NCBI GenBank assembly: GCA_002478245.1
Contig: DLMW01000029.1
Span: 6,529 to 13,302 of the forward strand
Source: a bacterium UBP18_UBA7526
GTDB taxonomy: Bacteria; UBP18; UBA7526
Length of the DNA: 6,774 bases
Direction: 5' to 3'
Numbering within the stretch: the first letter of the stretch is position 1; each line of letters opens with the position of its first letter. Below the pieces are notes generated by a model that saw only the letters and a list, made by a program, of their open reading frames with translations, was not told the DNA's origin and did not search any database. A program made the position numbers and the translations under genes. Positions 1-6,087 of the stretch are shown piece by piece.

Positions 1-2196
1 TTGCCAGATCTCTTCAGTAATGAAAGGCATGAAGGGATGGAGGAGTCTCAATGTTCCTTCCAGGACATGATACATCGTATACTGAGCCGCTTCTTTACTT
101 TTTACTTTTTCCTTCTTACTTTTGACTTCCTGGTAGAATCTGGGCTTTATCATCTCTAGATACCAGTCGCAGAACTCATGCCAGATAAATTGGTATAGGG
201 TTTGGGTGGCTTCACTTATTCTATATTCCTCAATGGAATCCGTTACCTCTTTGACCGTTCTATGGTATCTAGAAAGAATCCAGCGGTCAGCCAGATCCAA
301 GTTCAGAGTTAATAGTTCAGAGTTCGGGATTAGTTGAAAGCCTTCCAAATTCATTAAAACGAAGCGGGAGGCGTTCCAGATCTTATTGGCGAAGTTTCTA
401 CATGAAGTAAACTTCTCAGCGAATAGCTGTAAGTCCTGTCCCTGGGCGCAAGAAGAAGCCAAGGTGAAACGCAGGGCATCCGTTCCATACTGGGCAATAA
501 TATCTAAGGGGTCGATGACATTCCCTAAGGATTTAGACATCTTCTTCCCTTTTCTATCCCGAACAATGCCATGGATATAGACCTCTTCAAATGGGATATT
601 ACCCATTAATCCCAGTCCCATCTTGATCATCCGCGCCACCCAGAGGTGAATGATCTCATGGCCAGTAATCAAAAGGCTTGTGGGATAGAAGTATACCAAA
701 TCCCTTGTCTCCTTTGGCCAACCCAGGGTAGAGAAAGGCCAGAGGGCGCTAGAAAACCAGGTATCCAAAACATCCGGATCCTGGAGCAGGTCTTTATTCC
801 CACACCTCGGACACTTATCAGGCTTCTTCCTTGCAACAATAATCCCTTCTGACTTGGGATTTGGGATTTGGGATTTGGGATTTCTGCCCGTTTCTTCCTG
901 GCATTTCTTACAATAATAAACAGGAATTCGGTGTCCCCACCATATCTGCCTCGAGAGACACCAGTCCCTCAGGCCTGCCATCCAATCCAGATAGACCTTC
1001 TTCCACCTCTTGGGGATATATCTTATCCTTCCTTCCTTTACTACCTCAATGGCTGGTTCTGCCAATTCCTTAACTCTCAGAAACCACTGAAGAGAGATGA
1101 GGGGCTCAATGGGTGTGGAGCATCTATAGCACCTTCCCACAGGAACAGAATAATCCTCTTTCTTCTCCAGATAGCCCTCTTTTTCTAGATCTTCCAGAAG
1201 CCTCCTTCTACATTCATACCTATCCAATCCCTCATACTTCCCGGCCTCCTTAGTCATCCTTGCGGAAGTATCTATCACCCTTACCTCAGGAAGAGAGTGC
1301 TTCCTTCCTATCTCAAAGTCATGGGGGTCATGGGCAGGAGTGATCTTCACCGCCCCGGTACCAAACTCTGGGTCAACATAGTCATCAGCGATCAGAGGTA
1401 TTTCTCTATTCATGATGGGTAGAATCAGAGTCTTGCCTATTAGTCCCTCAAACCTCTTATCTCTGGGATTGACCGCCACCGCCGTATCGCCAAGCATGGT
1501 CTCTGGTCGAGTAGTAGCCACAGTAATAAAAGCAGGTGGGCGGTGTTTCCCTTTCTCACTTTCTAACTGTTCCGTTGTCTTGAAGGGGTATCTGACATAG
1601 TACAAATAGCCCTTCTCATCCTCATGTTCTACCTCAATATCGGATAGAGCGGTCTGGCACCTGGGGCACCAGTTTATGATGTATTCATCCCTATAGATCA
1701 GACCCTTCTCATATAGTCTAACAAAGGCCTCGGTCACTGCTTCTGAACATCCCCTATCCATAGTGAATCTCAACCTCTGCCAATCGCAGGAACATCCCAA
1801 GTGCTTCAATTGCTCGATAATTCTATTCCCATACTCCTCTTTCCACTCCCAGACCTTCTTTAAAAATCTCTCCCTTCCCAGGTCGAATCTACTCTTTCCC
1901 TCTTTCAGTAGCTCCTTCTCCACAACATTCTGAGTGGCGATCCCGGCATGGTCGGTTCCCGGGATCCAGCAGGCATTATAGCCCCTCATCCTCTTATATC
2001 TCACCAGGATATCCTGGAGAATATTATTCAGGGCATGGCCCATATGAAGGGAGCCGGTGATATTGGGAGGAGGGATGACTATGGTAAAGGGCTTTCTCTT
2101 TCTATCCACTTCAGCATGGAAGTAGCCCCCTTCCATCCAGTATCTATACCACTTCTCTTCAACTTTCCTTGGTTGATACCTAGTTGAGACCATCAT
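1..2196 (-). CDS. valS: valyl-tRNA synthetase, 3' end outside the window
   Basis: Cytosolic class I aminoacyl-tRNA synthetase that attaches valine to tRNA-Val. The frame is open for 732 codons from ATG 2194-2196 to the left edge with no stop, so roughly the last 150 residues (end of the anticodon-binding domain and the usual C-terminal coiled coil) are missing. Seen: PPPNITGSLHMGHA with the HIGH-type motif HMGH at residues 51-54; an editing-domain start ATTRPETMLGD near 220 and FGTGAVKITPAHDPHDF further on; DWCLSRQIWWGHRIP; a zinc-knuckle-like pair C429-x2-C432 and C462-x2-C465; DPDVLDTWFSSALWPFSTLGWP; KMSKS at 552-556. Two adjacent ATG codons (2194-2196 and 2191-2193) follow the purine-rich GAGGAAGAG; either could start translation. 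The protein carries extra loops encoded by heptamer repeats at about residues 438-448, 622-634 and 689-701, all in frame. Family identity is certain. Loop lengths relative to other ValRS are judged from memory. Confidence 0.97.
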   Translation of the reverse strand, partial: MMVSTRYQPRKVEEKWYRYWMEGGYFHAEVDRKRKPFTIVIPPPNITGSLHMGHALNNILQDILVRYKRMRGYNACWIPGTDHAGIATQNVVEKELLKEGKSRFDLGRERFLKKVWEWKEEYGNRIIEQLKHLGCSCDWQRLRFTMDRGCSEAVTEAFVRLYEKGLIYRDEYIINWCPRCQTALSDIEVEHEDEKGYLYYVRYPFKTTEQLESEKGKHRPPAFITVATTRPETMLGDTAVAVNPRDKRFEGLIGKTLILPIMNREIPLIADDYVDPEFGTGAVKITPAHDPHDFEIGRKHSLPEVRVIDTSARMTKEAGKYEGLDRYECRRRLLEDLEKEGYLEKKEDYSVPVGRCYRCSTPIEPLISLQWFLRVKELAEPAIEVVKEGRIRYIPKRWKKVYLDWMAGLRDWCLSRQIWWGHRIPVYYCKKCQEETGRNPKSQIPNPKSEGIIVARKKPDKCPRCGNKDLLQDPDVLDTWFSSALWPFSTLGWPKETRDLVYFYPTSLLITGHEIIHLWVARMIKMGLGLMGNIPFEEVYIHGIVRDRKGKKMSKSLGNVIDPLDIIAQYGTDALRFTLASSCAQGQDLQLFAEKFTSCRNFANKIWNASRFVLMNLEGFQLIPNSELLTLNLDLADRWILSRYHRTVKEVTDSIEEYRISEATQTLYQFIWHEFCDWYLEMIKPRFYQEVKSKKEKVKSKEAAQYTMYHVLEGTLRLLHPFMPFITEEIWQ
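96..130 (-). repeat. imperfect 7-bp tandem repeat inside valS (unit AAAAGTA on coding strand)
   Basis: On the coding strand five heptamers stand in register: GGAAGTC, AAAAGTA, a variant AGAAGGA, then AAAAGTA twice. They encode VKSKKEKVKSK (about residues 691-701) between the well-conserved DWYLEMIKPRFY and AAQYTMYHVLEG segments of the anticodon-binding domain, where other ValRS proteins usually have a short variable acidic or basic loop. A perfect array would place TAA at 109-111; the variant unit makes that codon GAA. Confidence 0.75.
297..331 (-). repeat. imperfect 7-bp tandem repeat inside valS (unit AACTCTG on coding strand)
   Basis: Five heptamers in register on the coding strand, each beginning with AA: AACTCTG occurs twice with the variant AACTATT between the two copies, and the array is flanked by AATCCCG upstream and AACTTGG downstream. 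It encodes the segment IPNSELLTLNL (about residues 623-633) between RFVLMNLEGF and ADRWILSR, which are normally closer together. The upstream flank differs by one base from the AATCCCA unit of the tract at 854-883. A perfect AACTCTG array would give TGA at 310-312; the variant unit makes it TTA. Confidence 0.75.
854..883 (-). repeat. perfect 7-bp tandem repeat inside valS (unit AATCCCA on coding strand)
   Basis: Thirty bases with perfect 7-base periodicity, 4.3 copies of TGGGATT on the plus strand (AATCCCA on the coding strand). It encodes NPKSQIPNPK starting at residue 439, in the loop between the two Cys pairs of the zinc-knuckle-like region (C429/C432 and C462/C465). In other ValRS this loop usually runs almost directly from the first Cys pair to a V-A-R segment, so about 14 residues look inserted. 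The unit has no stop codon in any frame on this strand, and the valS frame passes through intact. Confidence 0.93.
1546..1574 (-). repeat. possible decayed short repeat in a valS loop
   Basis: The plus strand shows CTTTCTCA at 1551-1558 followed directly by CTTTCTAA at 1559-1566 (7 of 8 bases equal), flanked by similar pyrimidine-rich sequence. It encodes TEQLESEKGK, an apparent extra loop just before the editing-domain motif ATTRPETMLGD. The period is 8, not 7, so a relation to the clear heptamer tracts is uncertain; simple pyrimidine bias could explain it. Confidence 0.25.
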
Positions 2197-2262
2197 CTCT
2201 TCCTCTTTAATTCTGTGAATGTTTCTTAAATTCTTCTTTTTAATTAAAATACAACAAGATTT

Positions 2263-2285
2263 GGCAGACGATAGAGATCGCTGCC
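2263..2285 (-). terminator. hairpin just after the permease stop; possible weak terminator
   Basis: GGCAG at 2263-2267 pairs with CTGCC at 2281-2285, and CGAT at 2269-2272 pairs with ATCG at 2277-2280, giving a 9-bp stem with one bulged base (2268) and a 4-base loop. It begins one base after the permease stop codon. In the direction of transcription it is followed by an AT-rich stretch with several T's (down to about 2246) but no uninterrupted T run, so it may be a weak or partial Rho-independent terminator, or an mRNA-stabilising 3' structure. It would separate the biosynthetic block from valS. Confidence 0.45.
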
Positions 2286-2286
2286 C

Positions 2287-3207
2287 TTAACATAAAAATG
2301 CCAATACTAAAGGAATGGTGATGATCATGGATAGAGTACTGATGAGTATAGTAGAGGCGGCTAATTCTGGTCGGGCATTGAACTTCTGGGCGAACATGAG
2401 GCTGGCGATGGGTGAGGAGAGAGAGGAGACGAGGATGATGATGGCTCTATTCAGGCCAGTTATCTTAAAGAGGTTTACAAAGATGAGGGCTAAGGAGAGG
2501 CCCATAACTATTCTCGCTAAGGCACAGAAAAAGGGAAGTCGGAAGGAAGTAACCCTGGTATGGGAGAGCCTATAGCCAAGCATTAAGAGCATTAAGGGGA
2601 TGGTGGGTTGGGCGACCATCTCAATGGTCCTTTTCCCCATCCTTGAGAATTCGAAGAGGAGGGGATGCGTCTTTAGGAACTGGAGTAAAGGTTGACGGTA
2701 GATACTTAAGAAAATACTGATTATTGCTACATAGATTACTGGTATTTTGAGAGTAGTCTTTACTCCCCATTCCTTACTTAAGAGATAGACTCCTAGGGAA
2801 TAAAAGAGGAGGCAGGAAGCAATATGGTAGATTACTCCTTTAGAGAGGCCCCCTGTTCCAAAGGCAAAGAGAGAGACGGAGAGACCCATATTCCCAGTGT
2901 TGGGGAACATGATAGGGAGGTAGAAGGGTCGGGGATCAAATCCCCTTATCTTAGAAAAGAGGAAGATAAGAAGCCCACCCCACAACATGACAAAAAAAGC
3001 CCCGAAAGTAATGTCCCAAAACTCTCTTACTACAAACTCCTTATTTATTATGGAGGTAAAGACCAGGCAGGGGGTGGTGATGTAGATGATGATATCGATT
3101 AAAGGATCGAGTTTCAGTCTGGTAATCCGGGAGAATAGAAAGCCTACCCCTACGATGGTAAAGATGGGCAGGATGGTCCTTAAGATTAAAAGTAGTGTCT
3201 CCGGCAT
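2287..3207 (-). CDS. AEC (auxin efflux carrier) family permease
   Basis: A 306-residue integral inner-membrane protein made almost wholly of hydrophobic segments, consistent with the roughly 10-helix fold of the AEC / Mem_trans family. Seen: an N-terminal pair of helices (LILRTILPIFTIVGVGFLF and IIIYITTPCLVFTSII); the family's broken-helix motif as PNTGNMGLSVSLFAFG in the first half; QPTIPLMLLMLGYRL at the start of the second half; and the C-terminal SSPIASLMFAQKF...ASTILISTLSMIITIPLVLAF, typical of the family's last two helices. The family includes malate and other carboxylate or amino-acid carriers, but substrate cannot be read from sequence. Start ATG 3205-3207 has AGGGTG upstream with 7-base spacing. 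It lies 67 bases after cimA on the same strand and is probably in the same transcript; export or uptake of a branched-chain or aspartate-family metabolite is only a guess from context. Confidence 0.88.
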   Translation of the reverse strand: MPETLLLILRTILPIFTIVGVGFLFSRITRLKLDPLIDIIIYITTPCLVFTSIINKEFVVREFWDITFGAFFVMLWGGLLIFLFSKIRGFDPRPFYLPIMFPNTGNMGLSVSLFAFGTGGLSKGVIYHIASCLLFYSLGVYLLSKEWGVKTTLKIPVIYVAIISIFLSIYRQPLLQFLKTHPLLFEFSRMGKRTIEMVAQPTIPLMLLMLGYRLSHTRVTSFRLPFFCALARIVMGLSLALIFVNLFKITGLNRAIIILVSSLSSPIASLMFAQKFNARPELAASTILISTLSMIITIPLVLAFLC

Positions 3208-3274
3208 GCCTCATCACCCTGTCCGCTTTAGGTCTCCTCAAAAGAGCTGAGAGCGATCTTAGGCTTTATCCACC

Positions 3275-4846
3275 TTATCTTGCCTTTCGCTTCTTGAGGA
3301 GTTTATATTCCAGGCTATCAACCAGGGCCTGCCAGGAGGCCTCGATGATATTGGTGGATACGCCCACCGTCCCCCAGCTTTCCTTCGGATCCCCTGATTC
3401 TACGAGCACCCTCACCGGAGCAGCGGTCCCGGCCTTAACATCCAAGACCCTCACCTTATAGTCTGTAAGCCGGACCTCCTTCAGAGAGGGATAGAACTCC
3501 TCCAGCGCCTTTCTTAGAGCATTGTCTAAAGCATTCACCGGGCCATTGCCCTCTGCTGCAGTATGCTCTTCAATCCCGGCCACCTTCACCTTTATGGTCG
3601 CCTCACAGTTTAAGGTCCCATCCTTCCTCTTCTCCACGGTAACCCGAAAGCCCTCTAAGTCAAAGAGGCTTCGATACTTCCCCAAGGCCTTCTTCATCAG
3701 GAGTTCGAAGGAGCCCTCCGCTCCCTCAAACTGATACCCTTCATCCTCAAGCCTCTTTAAGTCCTCCAAGACCTTCTCTGTCTGAGGGGTCCTCTTCTCC
3801 AGATCCAGGCCATACTCCTTTGCCTTATAGAGGATGTTACTCCTTCCGGCTAATTCACTAACCAAGATCCTCCTATGATTCCCCACCAGTTCGGGCAGGA
3901 TGTGCTCATAGGTCCTGGGATCCTTCTTCACCGCGCTCACATGTATCCCTCCCTTGTGGGCAAAGGCAGAGTTACCTACGAAGGGTTGTCTCTCGTCATG
4001 GGGTAGATTGGCCAGCTCTGCCACATACCGCGAGACCTCAGTGAGCTTCGCCAACTGCTTCTTCTCGATGCAGTCCATCCCCATCTTTATCTGGAGGTTT
4101 GGTATTACAGAGCAGAGGTTCACATTCCCGCACCTCTCTCCCAAACCATTGATCGTCCCCTGGACCTGAACCGCACCCTCCTGGACGGCAGCTAAGGTAT
4201 TGGCCAGAGCCAGACCAGAGTCGTTATGGGCATGGATGCCCAGAGGAACCTTGACCTCTCTCTTCGCCCTCCGGGTAATCTCTATCAATTCCTGGGGAAG
4301 GGTTCCTCCATTGGTATCACATAAGACGATCCAGTCCGCTCCCGCTTCCTGGGCCACTCTTAGGGTCTTAAGGGCATAAGAGGGATCATCCTTATAGCCA
4401 TCGAAGAAGTGCTCGGCATCGTAGATTACCTCCTTCTTCTTTTTCTTTAGGTAAGAGACCGAGTCTTCGATTATCTTAAGGTTCTCTTCCAAAGAGATCC
4501 CCAGGGCAACCCTTACATGGAGATCCCAGGACTTCCCAAAGATACAGACCACCTTAGTTTCCGATTCTAAGAGGGCCTGGATATTGGGGTCCTTCTCCAC
4601 AGGATACTTCGCCCTTCTAGTAGAACCAAAGGCAGTAAGTTGGGCGTTCTTTAAGCCTATTCTCTTCATCCTCTGGAAGAACTTGATATCCTTGGGATTG
4701 GAGCCTGGCCAGCCTCCCTCAATGTAATGGAACCCTAATTCATCCAACTTCTGGGCAATGCGCACCTTATCCTCCAAGGAGAAGGAGATCCCTTCTGCCT
4801 GGGCGCCGTCCCGCAATGTGGTATCGTAGATCTTTACTTTTACCAT
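3275..4846 (-). CDS. cimA: (R)-citramalate synthase
   Basis: Condenses pyruvate with acetyl-CoA to (R)-citramalate, the first step of the threonine-independent isoleucine route; cytosolic. With ATG 4844-4846 it has 523 residues, normal for the long CimA type. Seen: IYDTTLRDGAQAEGISFSLEDK at the N terminus with the catalytic R-D pair of the DRE-TIM (HMG-CoA lyase-like) barrel; YIEGGWPGSNPKD and DAEHFFDGYKDDP, characteristic of citramalate synthase rather than LeuA; metal-binding HAHNDSG near 205; NGLGERCGN near 235; then the LeuA-type C-terminal regulatory dimer domain from about 385, ending in GTVGVSTNIIEASWQALVDSLEYKL, where end-product feedback usually acts. An upstream GTG (4853-4855) overlapping the lysC stop would add three residues, but the ATG has a well-spaced AGGTGAT and begins in the family's usual place. 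2-isopropylmalate and homocitrate synthases are relatives, but the motifs favour CimA. Confidence 0.94.
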   Translation of the reverse strand: MVKVKIYDTTLRDGAQAEGISFSLEDKVRIAQKLDELGFHYIEGGWPGSNPKDIKFFQRMKRIGLKNAQLTAFGSTRRAKYPVEKDPNIQALLESETKVVCIFGKSWDLHVRVALGISLEENLKIIEDSVSYLKKKKKEVIYDAEHFFDGYKDDPSYALKTLRVAQEAGADWIVLCDTNGGTLPQELIEITRRAKREVKVPLGIHAHNDSGLALANTLAAVQEGAVQVQGTINGLGERCGNVNLCSVIPNLQIKMGMDCIEKKQLAKLTEVSRYVAELANLPHDERQPFVGNSAFAHKGGIHVSAVKKDPRTYEHILPELVGNHRRILVSELAGRSNILYKAKEYGLDLEKRTPQTEKVLEDLKRLEDEGYQFEGAEGSFELLMKKALGKYRSLFDLEGFRVTVEKRKDGTLNCEATIKVKVAGIEEHTAAEGNGPVNALDNALRKALEEFYPSLKEVRLTDYKVRVLDVKAGTAAPVRVLVESGDPKESWGTVGVSTNIIEASWQALVDSLEYKLLKKRKAR

Positions 4847-4850
4847 GGTA

Positions 4851-4857
4851 ATCACCT
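4851..4857 (-). promoter_or_regulatory. cimA ribosome-binding site overlapping the lysC stop
   Basis: AGGTGAT on the minus strand sits 4 bases before the preferred cimA ATG and contains the lysC stop TGA. Ribosomes ending lysC would therefore be positioned to start cimA, which suggests translational coupling. It is the main reason to prefer the ATG start over the GTG three codons upstream, for which this same sequence would be too close. Confidence 0.6.
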
Positions 4858-6087
4858 CTCTGAATCTGTAGATTTATCGTTCATTCCTAACCTGAATCCT
4901 CTATGGAGGGCCTTAACCGCTTTTTGGGTATACTTTTCATCTATAGCGCAGGAGATCTTTATCTCACTGGTTGAGATCATCTCAATATTTATTCCCTCTT
5001 TTGCCAGGCAGGAGAACATCCTGGCGGCCACCCCAGGATGAGACCTCATCCCCACCCCCACAATAGAGACCTTGGCTACCCCCTTACTCGCTGCCACTCC
5101 CTTGGCCTCTATTCTCTTGGCCACTTCCTTGATGGCGGGCAGAGCCTTCTCTAAATCGGCCTCAACTATGGTAAAGGAGACGTCTGTTAAACCCTTTAGG
5201 CTGGCAGATTGAATGATCATATCGACATTGATGTTCCTCTTCGCTATCTCAGTGAAGATGGCAGAGGCGATCCCCGGCCTATCGGGAACGCTCTGGATGG
5301 TGATCTTCGCCTGATTCTTATCATAGGTAACCCCGCAGACCTCCGGGGCCTCCAGACCTTTTTCAGTAATCATGGTACCCTCCTTATTAGAAAGACTTGA
5401 GCGCACATGTAATCTCACATTGTATCTCTTGGCCAGTTCCACGCTCCGTAGTTGGATTACCTTTGCTCCCAGAGAGGAGAGCTCCAGCATCTCATCATAG
5501 GAGATCTCTTTCAGTCTCTTAGCAGAAGGAACTATCCCGGGATCCGTAGTATAGACTCCCTCCACATCGGTATATATCTCGCAGGAGTCGGCTTTCAGGC
5601 TCACCGCCAGAGCCACGGCTGTGGTATCACTCCCTCCCCTCCCTAAAGTAGTGATATCCTCCTCCTGACTTATCCCCTGGAAGCCAGCTACCACTACTAC
5701 CCTCCCCTTCTTTAGTTCCTCCTCAATCCTTTTAGTATCTATGGAGATGATCCTGGCTCTGGTATGGGCGGCATCGGTAAGGATCCTGACCTGGGGGCCG
5801 GTAAAGGAGATGGCCGGACAGCCCAAGGAATGGAGGGCCATGGTGAGAAGAGAGATGGAGATCTGCTCTCCCGTAGCCAGAAGCATATCCACTTCCCTCT
5901 CCGAAGGATGGGCACTTATCTGGTAGGCAGACTCTAAGAGTCGATCTGTGGTATCACCTGGGGCAGAGACAACCACCACCACCCTATTCCCCTCTTTCAC
6001 CGTTTTCTTAATCCTTCGGGCAACCCGCTTAATCTTCTTGACATCCGCGACTGAGGATCCTCCATACTTCTGAACGATCAGAGACAT
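4852..6087 (-). CDS. lysC: aspartokinase (alpha/full-length form) with two ACT domains
   Basis: Phosphorylates L-aspartate to 4-aspartyl phosphate, the committed step for lysine, methionine and threonine; cytosolic. 411 residues, the usual size of a monofunctional aspartokinase. Seen: KYGGSSVAD at 7-15 (ATP/aspartate-binding N terminus), SAPGDTTDRL near 41, GRGGSDTTAVALA at 149-161, EIYTDVEGVYTTDPGIVP near 170 and LSSLGAKVIQLRSVELA near 203, completing the amino-acid kinase domain; then two ACT domains, roughly 261-325 (TIQSVPDRPGIASAIF) and 339-400 (VSIVGVGMRSHPGVAARMF), which normally bind Lys and/or Thr for feedback inhibition. ATG 6085-6087 is preceded by AAAAGGTG and lies within the end of thrB (10-base overlap, ATGTCTCTGA), pointing to coupled translation. 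No homoserine dehydrogenase fusion. A strong internal start at codon 239 could make a separate regulatory chain. Confidence 0.97.
   Translation of the reverse strand: MSLIVQKYGGSSVADVKKIKRVARRIKKTVKEGNRVVVVVSAPGDTTDRLLESAYQISAHPSEREVDMLLATGEQISISLLTMALHSLGCPAISFTGPQVRILTDAAHTRARIISIDTKRIEEELKKGRVVVVAGFQGISQEEDITTLGRGGSDTTAVALAVSLKADSCEIYTDVEGVYTTDPGIVPSAKRLKEISYDEMLELSSLGAKVIQLRSVELAKRYNVRLHVRSSLSNKEGTMITEKGLEAPEVCGVTYDKNQAKITIQSVPDRPGIASAIFTEIAKRNINVDMIIQSASLKGLTDVSFTIVEADLEKALPAIKEVAKRIEAKGVAASKGVAKVSIVGVGMRSHPGVAARMFSCLAKEGINIEMISTSEIKISCAIDEKYTQKAVKALHRGFRLGMNDKSTDSER
5371..5386 (-). promoter_or_regulatory. internal ribosome-binding site and ATG in lysC (putative beta-subunit start)
   Basis: On the minus strand TAAGGAGG occupies 5379-5386 and, after GTACC, an in-frame ATG lies at 5371-5373 (codon 239). 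This is the best Shine-Dalgarno match seen anywhere in the window. Initiation here would yield a 173-residue protein (5373 down to 4852) holding just the two ACT domains. Production of such a beta chain from an in-frame internal start is established for several bacterial aspartokinases, including Bacillus subtilis LysC and Corynebacterium glutamicum LysC. Part of the match is also constrained by the conserved E-G-T codons, so chance is not excluded. Confidence 0.55.

Noticed and set aside
841..861. Small inverted repeat AATCCC / GGGATT next to the valS heptamer tract.
   Set aside because: Six-base arms with a 9-base spacer next to an array of GGGATT copies are expected by chance; no functional role is suggested.
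868..1188. Plus-strand ORF of 106 codons opposite valS, partly made from the GGGATTT repeat.
   Set aside because: It lies wholly antisense to unmistakable ValRS coding sequence, has no recognisable domain, and its length follows from the strong codon bias of valS. The other plus-strand ORFs opposite valS, the permease, cimA, lysC and thrB are rejected for the same reason.
2210..2260. A valS promoter with TTGTTG and AAGAAT about 16 bases apart on the minus strand.
   Set aside because: Only about half of the consensus positions match, and the AT-rich gap would give such matches by chance. A promoter here is plausible given the hairpin before it, but I cannot place it.
2197..2286. T-box or other leader riboswitch ahead of the tRNA synthetase gene valS.
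   Set aside because: The gap is only 90 bases, too short for a T-box leader, and shows no specifier stem or antiterminator consensus.
3041..3241. Minus-strand ORF of 66 codons overlapping the permease start in another frame.
   Set aside because: The permease frame has clear family motifs; this frame is low-complexity (His/Arg-rich) and begins in the cimA-permease gap without support.
3208..3274. Terminator between cimA and the permease.
   Set aside because: Only a weak bulged stem (TCTCA with TGAGGAGA) and no T run; read-through into the permease is more likely.
4430..4450. Pyrimidine-rich run in cimA coding for five lysines, as a further repeat tract.
   Set aside because: No 7-base register is visible and the protein position (between SVSYL and EVIYDAEHFFDG) is normally Lys-rich; a simple codon run explains it.
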